Positions 24,436 to 33,647 of a stretch of 64,000 bases of DNA are shown one piece after another; position 1 is the first letter of the stretch; each line of letters begins with the position of its first letter. The position numbers and the translations under genes were made by a program. Source of the DNA: Arthrobacter sp. ISL-72 (GTDB lineage Bacteria; Actinomycetota; Actinomycetes; Actinomycetales; Micrococcaceae); the NCBI RefSeq assembly GCF_018613755.1, contig NZ_JAGGPP010000016.1, positions 1 through 64,000 of the forward strand, in the 5' to 3' direction. A model generated the notes under the pieces. It did no database searches and was not told where the DNA came from. It worked only from the letters and a program-made list of their open reading frames with translations.

Positions 24436-25053
24436 CTACGCGTCTCCGGAACGTGTTGAGGGCTCGATGACCGTGTCACCCCGGTGCGTGCCGTAGTACT
24501 TCGACTGGAGGCCCATCAGCTCACCCATCGGCACGGTACGGTCGACACCGTACACCGTGCCTGGAAAGTCGAGCTCCCGCTGGATTGCCCAAATCTCGTC
24601 ATGGCGCTCCGGGGACAGGATGCGCGCAGTGTCACCGACTGCTACCCAACCGATGGGGATCATGGCGCCAGGCGCGAGCCGGGTGTTGACCTGGACGACA
24701 GGGTTGATTCGCACCTCGGCTCCCGCACCAACGCGGCTTCCAGGGAACAGGGAGGCGCCGGTGGCAATGAATGCCTCATCCTCGACCACGGTTCCGTTGA
24801 GATGGGCATGCGGACCGACCATCACGCTGTTGCCAACGAATACGCCGTGGCGCGACCGGCCGCGAACCACTGTGTTCTCCATGATGACGGTGTTCCGCCC
24901 GATCCGAACCTGTCCGTCCTCGGCGTTCAGCACTGCCCCGTGCATTATGCGGGCCCCGCTTGCTATGGCGACGTCACCGATGATGACTGCTGTGGTGGCC
25001 ACATATGCGTCCGGGTGGAGGGACGGCTGAATGCCGCGGTGTTCAATGAGCAC
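24436..25053 (-). CDS. Gamma-carbonic anhydrase-like hexapeptide protein
   Basis: A 205-residue left-handed beta-helix: repeated [IV]GxxxxI hexapeptides from residue 20 to about 140 (AVIIGDVAIASGARIMHGAVL, GNSVMVGPHAHLNGTVV). His residues at the strand turns resemble the trimer-interface zinc ligands of gamma-carbonic anhydrases and PaaY thioesterases. The start is GTG 25053 with AAAGAGGT about 7 nt upstream, which gives the conserved VLIEHRGIQPSLHPDAYV N-terminus. Enzyme activity is not assured; the PaaY similarity is of interest because phenylacetate genes lie elsewhere in the window. Confidence 0.75.
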   Translation of the reverse strand: MLIEHRGIQPSLHPDAYVATTAVIIGDVAIASGARIMHGAVLNAEDGQVRIGRNTVIMENTVVRGRSRHGVFVGNSVMVGPHAHLNGTVVEDEAFIATGASLFPGSRVGAGAEVRINPVVQVNTRLAPGAMIPIGWVAVGDTARILSPERHDEIWAIQRELDFPGTVYGVDRTVPMGELMGLQSKYYGTHRGDTVIEPSTRSGDA

Positions 25054-25085
25054 TGGCTGACCTCTTTCACGGGGTGCGTCAACGC

Positions 25086-25847
25086 CTAGGACTGGACTTG
25101 CTGCAGCTGGTCCAGTAGTTCCGGCGGGATCGCGTAAATGAACACCACGGCCAGCAGGTTCTTGGCGCCGTGCACGAAGTAGGAGAACATCAGGTTCTTC
25201 CCGGTCCAGACGTACACGAAAACCAGCGTCGCACCCATGGCGAGGTACGGCATCAGCACTGGCAGGGTCAGGGTCTCCTGGCCAACGATGTGCAGCGCCG
25301 CGAAGAGGATCGAGGACAGGATGCAGCACACCCAGATGTTGACGCGGCGGCTCAGCTTGCCGATGAGCAGGTGGCGGAAAATGTACTCCTCCACGAACGG
25401 GCCCACGATGACCAGCAGGGGCACAATCAGCCACGGCGGCACCTGTTGGACGAGTGCCTGGACGTTGGCCTGGTTGGCCGAGCCCTGCACCGGTCCCGTG
25501 AGAGCCACCAGGATGGCGGTCAGGATCAGCATGGCCACCACCGCAACCGGAACCATGACCAGCGTGAACCAGGGCCTGGTGCCGAGCACGCGGAGGTCGC
25601 GGGACGCCACCCGGCGGGCAGCTGCAACGGCCAGGATGCCCACGCCGCCGTAGAACAGCAGGTTCACCGAGTACACAGCCACCGTGGGATCAGGGGAGAG
25701 CTGCAGCAGCAGCGGCTGCAGCAGGGATCCGGCCACCGCAAAGAGCGCCGCGACGGCTACATAGAGCCCGACAGTGGTGTAATCGAGCGGGGAAAACCGG
25801 TAGAGCTCCGGCTGTGGCGCCGGGGGAGTGCGGAGAGCTGTACCCAT
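25086..25847 (-). CDS. CPBP family intramembrane metalloprotease
   Basis: A 253-residue, eight-helix membrane protein with the Abi/CPBP motifs: VEEYIFRHLL (EExxxR), FAALHIVG and FVHGAKN, the Glu and His residues of the Rce1-like metal site. CPBP proteins cleave within membranes; their substrates in actinobacteria are unknown. It lies 32 nt upstream of the gamma-carbonic anhydrase-like gene on the same strand. Confidence 0.88.
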   Translation of the reverse strand: MGTALRTPPAPQPELYRFSPLDYTTVGLYVAVAALFAVAGSLLQPLLLQLSPDPTVAVYSVNLLFYGGVGILAVAAARRVASRDLRVLGTRPWFTLVMVPVAVVAMLILTAILVALTGPVQGSANQANVQALVQQVPPWLIVPLLVIVGPFVEEYIFRHLLIGKLSRRVNIWVCCILSSILFAALHIVGQETLTLPVLMPYLAMGATLVFVYVWTGKNLMFSYFVHGAKNLLAVVFIYAIPPELLDQLQQVQS

Positions 25848-25964
25848 GAGACCAGCCTAGCCGTGCAGGACCAGGCGATGTGCCGGCTGGGAGTCACCGC
25901 GGCCAATCGATGGAGGGGCGCCGAACATTGCAGCGGCGTAATTGCGCCCGGTACAATATTCGGT

Positions 25965-26945
25965 ATGCCTAAATTCCTGTTTCGGTGCGCCAAAGTAGTC
26001 CGCCGAACCGGGGGACTTCGCCCTGCCGGAGCCGCCGTCGTCGCCCTTTTTCTCTGTCTTTCCCTGTCCGCGTGCGGGGGTGCCGCTCCCGGCCAGGGCC
26101 CCGGGGGTGAGAAGCCCGTGGTGCTGACCACTTTCACCGTGCTCGCGGACGTGGCGCAAAACGTGGCCGGAGACAAGCTGCAGGTCGAATCGATCACCAA
26201 GCCCGGCGCTGAAATCCACGGCTACGAGCCCACCCCCGGGGACATCCGCAAGGCATCCAAGGCCGACCTGATCCTGGACAATGGCCTGAATCTCGAAGCC
26301 TGGTTCGCCCAGTTCGTCGAAGGCCTGGACGTTCCGCACGCCGTGGTGTCCGAAGGCGTCCAGCCAATGCCCATCAGCGAGGACTCCTACCAGGGCAAGC
26401 CGAACCCGCACGCATGGATGTCCCCGGTCAATGTCCAGATTTATGTGGACAACATGGTGAAGGCCTTCTCGAAGCTTGATCCGGACAACGCGTCCACCTT
26501 CGAGGCGAACGGGGCCGCGTACAAGGCCAAGTTGCAGGCCGTGAAGGACGAAATGACGCAGAAGCTCGCGGCCGTCCCCGAGGCCCAGCGCGCCCTGGTG
26601 ACCTGCGAGGGTGCCTTCTCCTACCTGGCGCGGGACGCCGGCCTCCGCGAGGTCTACATCTGGGCCGTCAACGCCGAGCAGCAGGCCACGCCTCAGCAGA
26701 TCGCCCGGGCCATCGAATTCGTCAAGGCCAACAAGGTTCCGGCAGTCTTCTGCGAATCAACGGTCTCGGATGCCCCGATGCGCCAGGTGGTGGGAGCCAC
26801 GGGTGCGAAGTTCGGCGGCGTGCTTTACGTGGATTCGCTGTCCGAAGCCGACGGTCCCGTCCCGACCTACCTGGACCTCATCCGGCACGACTCCAAGCTC
26901 ATCACCGAGGCGCTGGTTGGTGCCTCGGCGGGGGCGGCATCATGA
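25965..26945 (+). CDS. Manganese/zinc ABC transporter substrate-binding lipoprotein
   Basis: A 326-residue cluster 9 (TroA/PsaA/ZnuA-type) metal-binding protein. The signal peptide ends in the lipobox LSACGG. Metal ligands are expected in HGYEPTPGD, NPHAWMSP, FCESTVSD and VDSLSEADG: two His plus Glu and Asp, the pattern of the Mn/Fe type rather than the His-rich loop of ZnuA. The ATG at 25965 is right after an AT-rich stretch (GTACAATATTCGGT) that may hold the promoter or a metal-regulator box. The stop overlaps the ATPase start. Confidence 0.88.
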   Translation: MPKFLFRCAKVVRRTGGLRPAGAAVVALFLCLSLSACGGAAPGQGPGGEKPVVLTTFTVLADVAQNVAGDKLQVESITKPGAEIHGYEPTPGDIRKASKADLILDNGLNLEAWFAQFVEGLDVPHAVVSEGVQPMPISEDSYQGKPNPHAWMSPVNVQIYVDNMVKAFSKLDPDNASTFEANGAAYKAKLQAVKDEMTQKLAAVPEAQRALVTCEGAFSYLARDAGLREVYIWAVNAEQQATPQQIARAIEFVKANKVPAVFCESTVSDAPMRQVVGATGAKFGGVLYVDSLSEADGPVPTYLDLIRHDSKLITEALVGASAGAAS

Positions 26946-27766
26946 GCACCCCGGCCATCCTGGTAGAAAACGTCACCGTCCACTACGGCGAGGTGCTGGC
27001 GCTGGACGCCGCCTCGCTGAGCCTGGACACGGCCCGGATCTGCGGCCTGATCGGCATGAACGGCTCCGGCAAGTCCACCCTGTTCAAGGCGATCATGGGG
27101 ATGATCAAACCCGACGCCGGTCGCGTCCTCATCAACGGCGCACCTCCCGCCAAGGCACGCAGGGAAGGCGGGATCGGCTACGTCCCGCAAAGCGAAGACG
27201 TGGACTGGCAGTTCCCGCTGTCCGTCCGCGACGTGGTGATGATGGGCCGCTACGGCCACCAGGGCTTCACCCGCCGCCCTTCCAAGGCGGACCGCGCCGC
27301 CGTCGACCTGGCGCTGGACCGGGTGGAGCTGTCCGAGTTCGCGAACCGGCAGATCGGCCAGCTCTCCGGCGGCCAGAAAAAGCGGGCGTTCGTGGCCCGC
27401 GGCATCGCCCAGGGGGCCACGATGATGCTCCTGGACGAGCCGTTCGCCGGGGTGGACAAGCGATCCGAAGCCACCATCACCCGCCTGCTGCGCGAACTCG
27501 CGTCGGACGGGTGCACGATCCTCATTTCCACGCACGATCTGCACGCCCTGCCGCAGCTTTGCGACGAGGCCGTGCTGCTGATGCGCAAGGTCCTCATGCA
27601 CGGCCCGCCCGAAGTGGTCCTGCAGCCCGAGCATTTGGCCATGGCCTTCGGCCTGGACGTCCTCAACCGCGACCTCCCGGTCCGCGATGTGCCGGCGCCG
27701 GATGCGGTGCAGGACGTGGTGCGGAACGAGCCCTTGCGGAACGAGCCGGCACAGGACAGGAGCTAG
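26942..27766 (+). CDS. Manganese/zinc ABC transporter ATP-binding protein
   Basis: A 274-residue ABC ATPase: Walker A GMNGSGKST (residues 39-47), the signature LSGGQKKRAFVARGIAQGA, Walker B MMLLDEPFAGVD and switch HDLH. GYVPQSEDVDWQFPLSV is typical of the MntB/ZnuC group. The ATG overlaps the lipoprotein stop (ATGA); the permease ATG follows after 2 nt, giving a compact three-gene operon. Confidence 0.92.
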   Translation: MSTPAILVENVTVHYGEVLALDAASLSLDTARICGLIGMNGSGKSTLFKAIMGMIKPDAGRVLINGAPPAKARREGGIGYVPQSEDVDWQFPLSVRDVVMMGRYGHQGFTRRPSKADRAAVDLALDRVELSEFANRQIGQLSGGQKKRAFVARGIAQGATMMLLDEPFAGVDKRSEATITRLLRELASDGCTILISTHDLHALPQLCDEAVLLMRKVLMHGPPEVVLQPEHLAMAFGLDVLNRDLPVRDVPAPDAVQDVVRNEPLRNEPAQDRS

Positions 27767-27768
27767 GC

Positions 27769-28644
27769 ATGGATCTCTTCGACATCATCCTGGAACCGCT
27801 GAGCTACGACTTCATGGTGCGCGCCATCGTCACCACCGCACTCGCCGCCGTTGTCTGCGCGGTCCTGAGCTGCTGGCTCGTGCTGATCGGCTGGTCGCTC
27901 ATGGGCGACGCCGTCTCCCACGCGGTGCTGCCGGGCGTGGTCCTCGCCTACATCGTGGGCGCACCGTTCGCCCTGGGGGCACTGGTGTTCGCGTTGATCG
28001 CCGTCACACTGATCGGGGTGGTGCGGAATACGAGCCGGGTGAAGGAGGACGCGGCGATAGGCATCGTCTTCAGCTCGCTGTTCGCCCTGGGCCTGGTGCT
28101 GATCTCCGTGACGCCGAGCCAGACGGACCTCAACCACATCATCTTCGGCAACCTGCTGGGCGTCAGCATTCCGGACCTCATCCAGGTGCTGGTGCTGGGA
28201 GTGGTGGCCTTCGCCATCCTCATCCTCAAGCGTCGGGACCTGACGCTGTACGCTTTCGACCCCACCCACGCCCACGCCATCGGGCTGTCCCCGCGCAGGC
28301 TCGGGGCGCTGCTGCTGGGACTGCTGGCACTGACGTCGGTGGTGGCACTGCAGACCGTTGGTGTGGTGCTGGTGGTGGCGATGCTGATCATCCCCGGAGC
28401 CACCGCCTACCTGCTGACAGACCGCTTCTCCCGCATGCTGGTGATCGCCCCGGTGATCTCAAGCGTGTGCTCCATCGCCGGCATCTACCTCAGCTACTAC
28501 CTGGACACGGCCTCCGGGGCCATGGTGGTGCTCACTCAGGGCGCCGTCTTCGCCGCCGTCTATCTGTTCAGCCCCCGCCAGGGCCTGATCGGCACCCGCC
28601 TGGCTAAGGCCCGCCGTCGGAAAGCGGTGGCGCTCGCCGTCTGA
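27769..28644 (+). CDS. Manganese/zinc ABC transporter permease
   Basis: A 291-residue ABC-3 family permease with about eight helices. Family features are SLMGDAVSHAVLPGVVLAY near residue 43, GIVFSSLFALGLVL and HAHAIGLSPRRL, and the late VALQTVGVVLVVAMLIIPGATAYLLT. GGAG lies 7 nt before ATG 27769. Last gene of the importer operon. Confidence 0.93.
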   Translation: MDLFDIILEPLSYDFMVRAIVTTALAAVVCAVLSCWLVLIGWSLMGDAVSHAVLPGVVLAYIVGAPFALGALVFALIAVTLIGVVRNTSRVKEDAAIGIVFSSLFALGLVLISVTPSQTDLNHIIFGNLLGVSIPDLIQVLVLGVVAFAILILKRRDLTLYAFDPTHAHAIGLSPRRLGALLLGLLALTSVVALQTVGVVLVVAMLIIPGATAYLLTDRFSRMLVIAPVISSVCSIAGIYLSYYLDTASGAMVVLTQGAVFAAVYLFSPRQGLIGTRLAKARRRKAVALAV

Positions 28645-28677
28645 CGCTGCCGCCGCCCCGCGCACGACGGCGGGCGC

Positions 28678-28707
28678 TTGACGTTGCGGGTCCTGTCCGG
28701 GCAGGCT
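28678..28707 (+). promoter_or_regulatory. Candidate promoter of the ABC-F leader
   Basis: TTGACG (28678-28683) and CAGGCT (28702-28707) are spaced 18 bp. Initiation about 7 nt later falls on the ATG of the three-codon leader ORF at 28714, which would then be leaderless. Confidence 0.45.
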
Positions 28708-28713
28708 GGGTGG

Positions 28714-28760
28714 ATGAAGTCCTAACAAGCACCGCCTTACTTCGGACCCCCGTTAGGACT
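28714..28760 (+). promoter_or_regulatory. Leader ORF and Shine-Dalgarno-sequestering hairpin before the ABC-F gene
   Basis: ATG-AAG-TCC-TAA (28714-28725) encodes MKS. Its last codons overlap the 5' arm AGTCCTAAC (28718-28726) of a hairpin whose 3' arm GTTAGGACT (28752-28760) holds the AGGA ribosome site of the TTG start at 28765. The arms are perfectly complementary, with a 25-nt loop. A ribosome stalled by antibiotic on the MKS leader would cover the 5' arm and expose the AGGA. The layout matches translational attenuators known for erm and ABC-F resistance genes; function here is inferred. Confidence 0.65.
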
Positions 28761-28764
28761 CCCC

Positions 28765-30501
28765 TTGACTGAACATCTTTCCCTGACCGGCGTCGCCCAC
28801 GCCTACGGCGACCGCCAGCTTTTCAGTGCCGTCCACCTCGTCATCGGCGCCGGTGAGCACACGGCCGTCGTCGGCGAAAACGGAGCCGGAAAATCGACGC
28901 TGCTGCGGATCCTTGCCGGGCTCGAGGCGCCGGACGAAGGCACAGCGGCGAGCCACGGGCGTGTGGGGTACCTGGCCCAAACCACCGGGCTGCCGGCGTC
29001 GTTCACGGTGCGCAACGCGATCGACGACGCCCTGGCCTCCCTCCGCGCCCTCGAGGCGGAACTGGACCACCTGGAATCCGACCTGGCCGACGCGGACGAG
29101 GAGCAGCTGGAACGCTACGGCAGCCTGCAGACCCAGTACCAGCTCCGGGAAGGCTATGCCGCCGAATCCCGCGTCGAAGCGGCGCTGGACCGCCTCGGCC
29201 TCGGCGGCCTCGACCGGCAGCGGACGCTCGGTTCACTTTCCGGCGGCGAGCAGCACCGGGTGGCGCTGGCCTGCGTGCTGGCGGATCCCGCGGACATCCT
29301 CCTGCTGGACGAGCCCACCAACCATCTGGACGCCAGCGGAACGGCGTGGCTCGAGGCGCGGCTGGCAGCCCACCCGGGCACCGTCGTCGTCGTTTCCCAC
29401 GACCGGGCGCTGCTGCGCAAGGTGGCGACGTCCGTCGTCGAAGTGGACGCCGAGCGGTGCACGGTCAACCGCTACGGCAACGGCTATGAGGGGTATCTGC
29501 GGGAGAAGGCGGCCGAGCGTGAACGCTGGGTGCAGCAGTACCGGGGATGGGTGGACGCCATGGCCGCCGAACGGCTCCAGGCGGACACGGTGGCCGGAAC
29601 GATGGGCTATGGCCGCCGGCGCGACGGCGACAAAATGGGCTTCGACTTCAAGGGCGGCACCTGGCAAAAGGCCGTCACCAGCAAGGTCCGCAACGCCCAG
29701 GAACGGCTGCGGCGGCTCGAGGCCAACCCCGTGGACCGCCCGCCTGTTCCCTTGAAACTGGCGGTGGACCTCCGGCCCGGGGCCGCTGATCCGGACTCCG
29801 CTGACCCGGACGCCGCTAATCCGGACGCCGCTAATGATAACGGCGCGGGATGCGTCACGGGAGCTGGTGCGGGCCCGGCGTTGGACGCCCGCGGTGTGCG
29901 GGTTGCCGGCCGCCTGGAACGGACGGATTTCCGGGTGGAGACAGGCCAGAAGATCCTGATCACCGGACCCAACGGTGCGGGTAAGTCGACGCTGCTGTCC
30001 GTCCTGGCCGGCACCCTGGAACCGGACGCCGGGACAGTCGTGCGGAGCGGCCGGGTGGGCTATCTGCAGCAGGAACTGGAGCCGCCGCGCAGGCCCCAGC
30101 TGCGCCTTCTCCCGGCCTTCGTGGAGGGCCTGGGCGGCAACATCGACGAGCATGCGGAGGCGCTGCTGCGGCTGGGCCTCTTCCGGACCACCGAGTTCCA
30201 CGTTCCCGTCGGCAGCCTCTCCGCCGGGCAGCAGCGCCGGCTGGCCCTGGCCCGGCTCCTGCTCGGCGGCTACGGGACCATGCTCGTGGACGAACCCACC
30301 AACCACCTGGCCCCCGTGCTGGTGGAGCAGCTGGAAGAGGTGCTCTCCGAGTTCGGCGGAACACTGATCATGGTGAGCCACGACCGCGCGCTGGGGGAGT
30401 GGTTCAGCAGATGCACCGCCCGCGCGGAACAGAGTGGCGGCGGTGCGCGGGGCGGCGGGGACTGGCTGCGGTACAGCATGCGGGAGGGCTGGCTGGTCTA
30501 G
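28765..30501 (+). CDS. ABC-F family ribosome-protection-type ATPase
   Basis: A 578-residue soluble protein with two ABC domains and no membrane part. Domain 1 has GENGAGKST, LSGGEQHR and DEPTNHLDAS; domain 2 has GPNGAGKST, LSAGQQRR and DEPTNHLAPV. The interdomain arm (about 230-330) contains the Tyr/Arg-rich GTMGYGRRRDGDKMGFDFKG segment and a linker with DPDAA repeats. ABC-F proteins act on the ribosomal E site; this length and linker resemble antibiotic-resistance members of actinobacteria. The start is TTG 28765. Drug specificity cannot be read. The upstream hairpin and three-codon leader suggest drug-inducible translation. Confidence 0.88.
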   Translation: MTEHLSLTGVAHAYGDRQLFSAVHLVIGAGEHTAVVGENGAGKSTLLRILAGLEAPDEGTAASHGRVGYLAQTTGLPASFTVRNAIDDALASLRALEAELDHLESDLADADEEQLERYGSLQTQYQLREGYAAESRVEAALDRLGLGGLDRQRTLGSLSGGEQHRVALACVLADPADILLLDEPTNHLDASGTAWLEARLAAHPGTVVVVSHDRALLRKVATSVVEVDAERCTVNRYGNGYEGYLREKAAERERWVQQYRGWVDAMAAERLQADTVAGTMGYGRRRDGDKMGFDFKGGTWQKAVTSKVRNAQERLRRLEANPVDRPPVPLKLAVDLRPGAADPDSADPDAANPDAANDNGAGCVTGAGAGPALDARGVRVAGRLERTDFRVETGQKILITGPNGAGKSTLLSVLAGTLEPDAGTVVRSGRVGYLQQELEPPRRPQLRLLPAFVEGLGGNIDEHAEALLRLGLFRTTEFHVPVGSLSAGQQRRLALARLLLGGYGTMLVDEPTNHLAPVLVEQLEEVLSEFGGTLIMVSHDRALGEWFSRCTARAEQSGGGARGGGDWLRYSMREGWLV

Positions 30502-30711
30502 TTTCGGCCTACGGCGTGATCCAGGGTGCTCCAGGGTGGTACGGGGCAGCCCAAAAAACGGTGAGTTTTGCGTTAAAGGATCGTTACGCCCTGCCTGCAG
30601 GGCCGAAACAACTCCGGCGCAGGATGGAGGGGAGCCCGTGATTCCCACGCTCAAGTAGCGTCCGCGCGGTCCGCCGCCGGGCCTGCTCAGCCGGCCGAAA
30701 GGATCTGTCCC

Positions 30712-31059
30712 GTGATCACCAAGAACCTTTTCCTGCAGGGCGTCTTCCCGTTCCAGGGAGCCGGGCTCGAGAAGCCCGTCCCCATCCACCGGGAGCTCGC
30801 CCACTTCGTTCCGGACGGAATTATCAACCAGACACTCTACTTCCGCGGCGGCAACTCCAGTTCGGAACTGGTCACCGTGGTCCTGATGCGCGACGGCGTG
30901 CCCATGCGGTACTTTCCCATCGGCGCCAAGAGCGACGTCCACGTGCCGCTCCGGGTGGTGGAGGACATTGAAGGCGGATCGGTGGTGGAGCTGTTCCTCC
31001 TGGCGGCCGACGGCGTTGCCGGGTTCGTGGTGGTGGACCTGGGGATGGTGGAGCACTGA
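30712..31059 (+). CDS. Conserved unknown protein preceding nirBD
   Basis: A 115-residue protein beginning MITKNLFLQGVFPFQGAGLEKPVPI, with alternating hydrophobic strands and no motif, signal peptide or membrane helix that I recognise; it reads as a beta-rich single domain. GTG 30712 has AAAGGA 9 nt upstream, and the stop overlaps the nirB start (ATGA), so translation is coupled. Operon position implies a role in nitrite reduction, perhaps in sirohaem or assembly, but no function is claimed. The 210 nt upstream hold a short GCCCTG-CCTG-CAGGGC repeat (30588-30603) and no clear GlnR box. Confidence 0.7.
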   Translation: MITKNLFLQGVFPFQGAGLEKPVPIHRELAHFVPDGIINQTLYFRGGNSSSELVTVVLMRDGVPMRYFPIGAKSDVHVPLRVVEDIEGGSVVELFLLAADGVAGFVVVDLGMVEH

Positions 31060-33647
31060 TGACCTCGATCTTGGATAGGGATCAGCCCAAGTCCCAGCAC
31101 CGGCACCCGGGCCGGCAGGGGCGGCCCCAGCCCAAGCAGCAGGCGCGGCAGGGGAAGCCTGCCGCCCGCCGTCGGCTGGTGGTGATCGGCAACGGCATGG
31201 CCGGCGCCCGGGCGGTGGAGGAGATCCTTGCCCGCGGCGGCGCCGAGCAGTTCACCATCACCATGTTCGGCGACGAGCCCTACGGCAACTACAACCGGAT
31301 CATGCTCAGCCACGTCCTCGCCGGCGAGGAGAACGACGCGGACATCTTCCTGAACTCCCTGCACTGGTACCAGGACAACAACATCACCCTGCACGCCGGC
31401 GTCCGGGTGGAACGGATCGACCGGTTCACCAAGTACGTGTTTGCCAGCAACGGCCATGTGGTCCCGTACGACGTGCTGATTATCGCCACGGGCAGCCAGT
31501 CCTTTATGCCGCCAATGGACGGCCTCTACACCCCGAGCGGCTCGGTCAAACCCGGGGTCTTCACCTTCCGCACCATCGATGACACCCGGAACATGGTCCG
31601 GCACGCCCGGCTCGAGGATCACCTTCCGGAGAGGCAACGCAGGGCAGTGGTGATCGGCGGCGGCCTCCTGGGGCTGGAAGCGGCACGCGGGCTGCAAAGC
31701 CACGGCATCGACGTCGACGTGGTCCACTCCGGCGGGCACCTCATGAACGCCCAGCTGGGGCCCGACGGCGGGGCCATCCTGCGCCGGAGCGTCGAAGCCC
31801 TGGGCATCACGGTGCACACCGGAAGCCGGACCACCGCCGTCCTCGGCACGGATAAGGTCACCGGCGTCCGGCTGCGGGATCAGCCGGACATCGGCTGCGA
31901 CATGGTGGTGGTGGCCGCGGGCATCCGCCCCAATGTGGACCTCGCCGTCCTCAGCGGCCTGCATGTGGAACGCGCAATTGTGGTGGATGACCAGCTCCGC
32001 GTGGTGGACGAGGACGACATCTACGCGGTGGGGGAATGCGTTCAGCACCGCGGGGAGGTGTACGGGCTCGTGGCGCCGCTGTGGGAGCAGGCCGCGGTGC
32101 TCGCCGACCACGTCACCGGCGCGGATACTTCCTCGGCCTACCTCGGCTCCCGGATCGCCACGAAACTGAAGGTGGCCGGCGTCGAAGTCGCCTCCATGGG
32201 ACTGAAGGGCCCGGAGCGGGCGACGGACGAACACATCGTCTTCTCCGAGCCCAGCCGCGGTGTATTCAAGTCCATCGTTATCCGGGACAACAAAATGGTG
32301 GGCGCCACCCTGCTGGGGGACAGCCGCAAGGTGGCCTACCTGACCCAGGCCTTCGACAAGGGGCTGCCCCTGCCCGAGGAGCGGATCTCGCTCATGTTCG
32401 ACCTGGGCACTCCCGGGGAGGAGCAGGGCGTAGCCGAGCTCGACGACGACGCCCAGGTCTGCAACTGCAATGGTGTCAGCAAGAAATCCCTGGTGGATGC
32501 GGTCAAGGGAGGCTGCAACACAGTGGCGGGAGCCATGGATGCTACCCGCGCGGGCAAGGGCTGCGGTTCCTGCAAGCTGCTGGTGAAGCAGGTGGTGGAA
32601 TGGGCGGCCGACGGCGCGGTGGAGGAGGACCCGGCCGCCAGCTACTACGTGCCGGGGATTCCGCTGGACAAGCCGTCGCTGATGGCAGCGATCCGGAAGC
32701 AGGGGCTCCGCTCGGTGTCCCAGGTGTTCGCCGCGCTGGCGCCGGGCAGCGTGGAGGATGCGAAGTCGAAGATGGGCCTCGCGTCGCTGATGAAGATGAT
32801 GCTCGCGGACCGGTACATCGACGAACGGGACGCGCGGTTCATCAATGACCGCGTCCACGCCAACATCCAGCGGGATGGCACGTTCTCGGTGGTTCCTCAG
32901 ATGAAGGGCGGTGTGACGTCGGTGCAGCAGCTGCGCCGCATTGCCGACGTCGCCGAAAAGCACAACATTCCGCTGATCAAGCTGACCGGCGGGCAGCGCA
33001 TCGACCTGCTCGGGGTGCCCAAGGAGGACCTGCCGCAGGTGTGGGCGGACCTCGACATGCCGTCGGGCTATGCCTACGGCAAGAGTTTCCGCACGGTGAA
33101 AACCTGTGTGGGCAAGGACTTCTGCCGGTACGGTACTGGTGATTCCACCAAGCTGGGCATCGAGATCGAGTCCCGGTTCCAGGGGATCGAGTCGCCAGCC
33201 AAGCTGAAGCTGGCCGTGTCCGGCTGTCCGCGGAACTGCGCGGAGTCTCTGGTCAAGGACGTGGGCGTCGTGGCGGTGGAAGGCGGACGCTGGGAGATCT
33301 ATGTCGGGGGAGCGGCCGGCGCCCATATCCGCAAGGGCGACCTGCTGGCCACCGTCGACGACCCCGAGCAGGTCAAGGTGCTGGCCGGCCGGTTCATGCA
33401 GTACTACCGGGAGAACGCCAACTGGCTGGAACGGACGTACGCCTTCGTGCCGCGGGTGGGTATCGAGCACATCCACGCCGTGGTGGTTGATGATGCGGAA
33501 GGCATCGCCGCCGATCTGGACGCCGCCATGCAGGCCTCCGTGGACAGCTACGTCGACCCCTGGACGGAGCGCGACGATCCGCTCACGCCCGGGCAGTTCC
33601 GCACGTCGCTTCCGCTCACGGTGCTTCCCCAGGTGCCGGTCCGATGA
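31059..33647 (+). CDS. nirB: Nitrite reductase (NADH) large subunit
   Basis: Assimilatory sirohaem nitrite reductase that converts nitrite to ammonium. Its 862 residues include an N-terminal FAD/NAD domain (VVIGNGMAGARAVEE near 42, VVIGGGLLGLEAARGLQ near 195), a BFD-like [2Fe-2S] site (Cys468, 470, 502, 505), a ferredoxin-like half domain, and the sirohaem/[4Fe-4S] site with Cys683, Cys689, Cys723 and Cys727 (SGCPRNCAES). The first 35 residues are a basic Gln/Arg-rich extension. The ATG overlaps the upstream stop and nirD overlaps its end. Confidence 0.95.
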   Translation: MTSILDRDQPKSQHRHPGRQGRPQPKQQARQGKPAARRRLVVIGNGMAGARAVEEILARGGAEQFTITMFGDEPYGNYNRIMLSHVLAGEENDADIFLNSLHWYQDNNITLHAGVRVERIDRFTKYVFASNGHVVPYDVLIIATGSQSFMPPMDGLYTPSGSVKPGVFTFRTIDDTRNMVRHARLEDHLPERQRRAVVIGGGLLGLEAARGLQSHGIDVDVVHSGGHLMNAQLGPDGGAILRRSVEALGITVHTGSRTTAVLGTDKVTGVRLRDQPDIGCDMVVVAAGIRPNVDLAVLSGLHVERAIVVDDQLRVVDEDDIYAVGECVQHRGEVYGLVAPLWEQAAVLADHVTGADTSSAYLGSRIATKLKVAGVEVASMGLKGPERATDEHIVFSEPSRGVFKSIVIRDNKMVGATLLGDSRKVAYLTQAFDKGLPLPEERISLMFDLGTPGEEQGVAELDDDAQVCNCNGVSKKSLVDAVKGGCNTVAGAMDATRAGKGCGSCKLLVKQVVEWAADGAVEEDPAASYYVPGIPLDKPSLMAAIRKQGLRSVSQVFAALAPGSVEDAKSKMGLASLMKMMLADRYIDERDARFINDRVHANIQRDGTFSVVPQMKGGVTSVQQLRRIADVAEKHNIPLIKLTGGQRIDLLGVPKEDLPQVWADLDMPSGYAYGKSFRTVKTCVGKDFCRYGTGDSTKLGIEIESRFQGIESPAKLKLAVSGCPRNCAESLVKDVGVVAVEGGRWEIYVGGAAGAHIRKGDLLATVDDPEQVKVLAGRFMQYYRENANWLERTYAFVPRVGIEHIHAVVVDDAEGIAADLDAAMQASVDSYVDPWTERDDPLTPGQFRTSLPLTVLPQVPVR

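Noticed and set aside
30502..30711. GlnR box before the nirBD operon
   Set aside because: GCGTTAAAGGATCGTTACG near 30570-30590 matches only part of the GTNAC-N6-GNAAC pattern.
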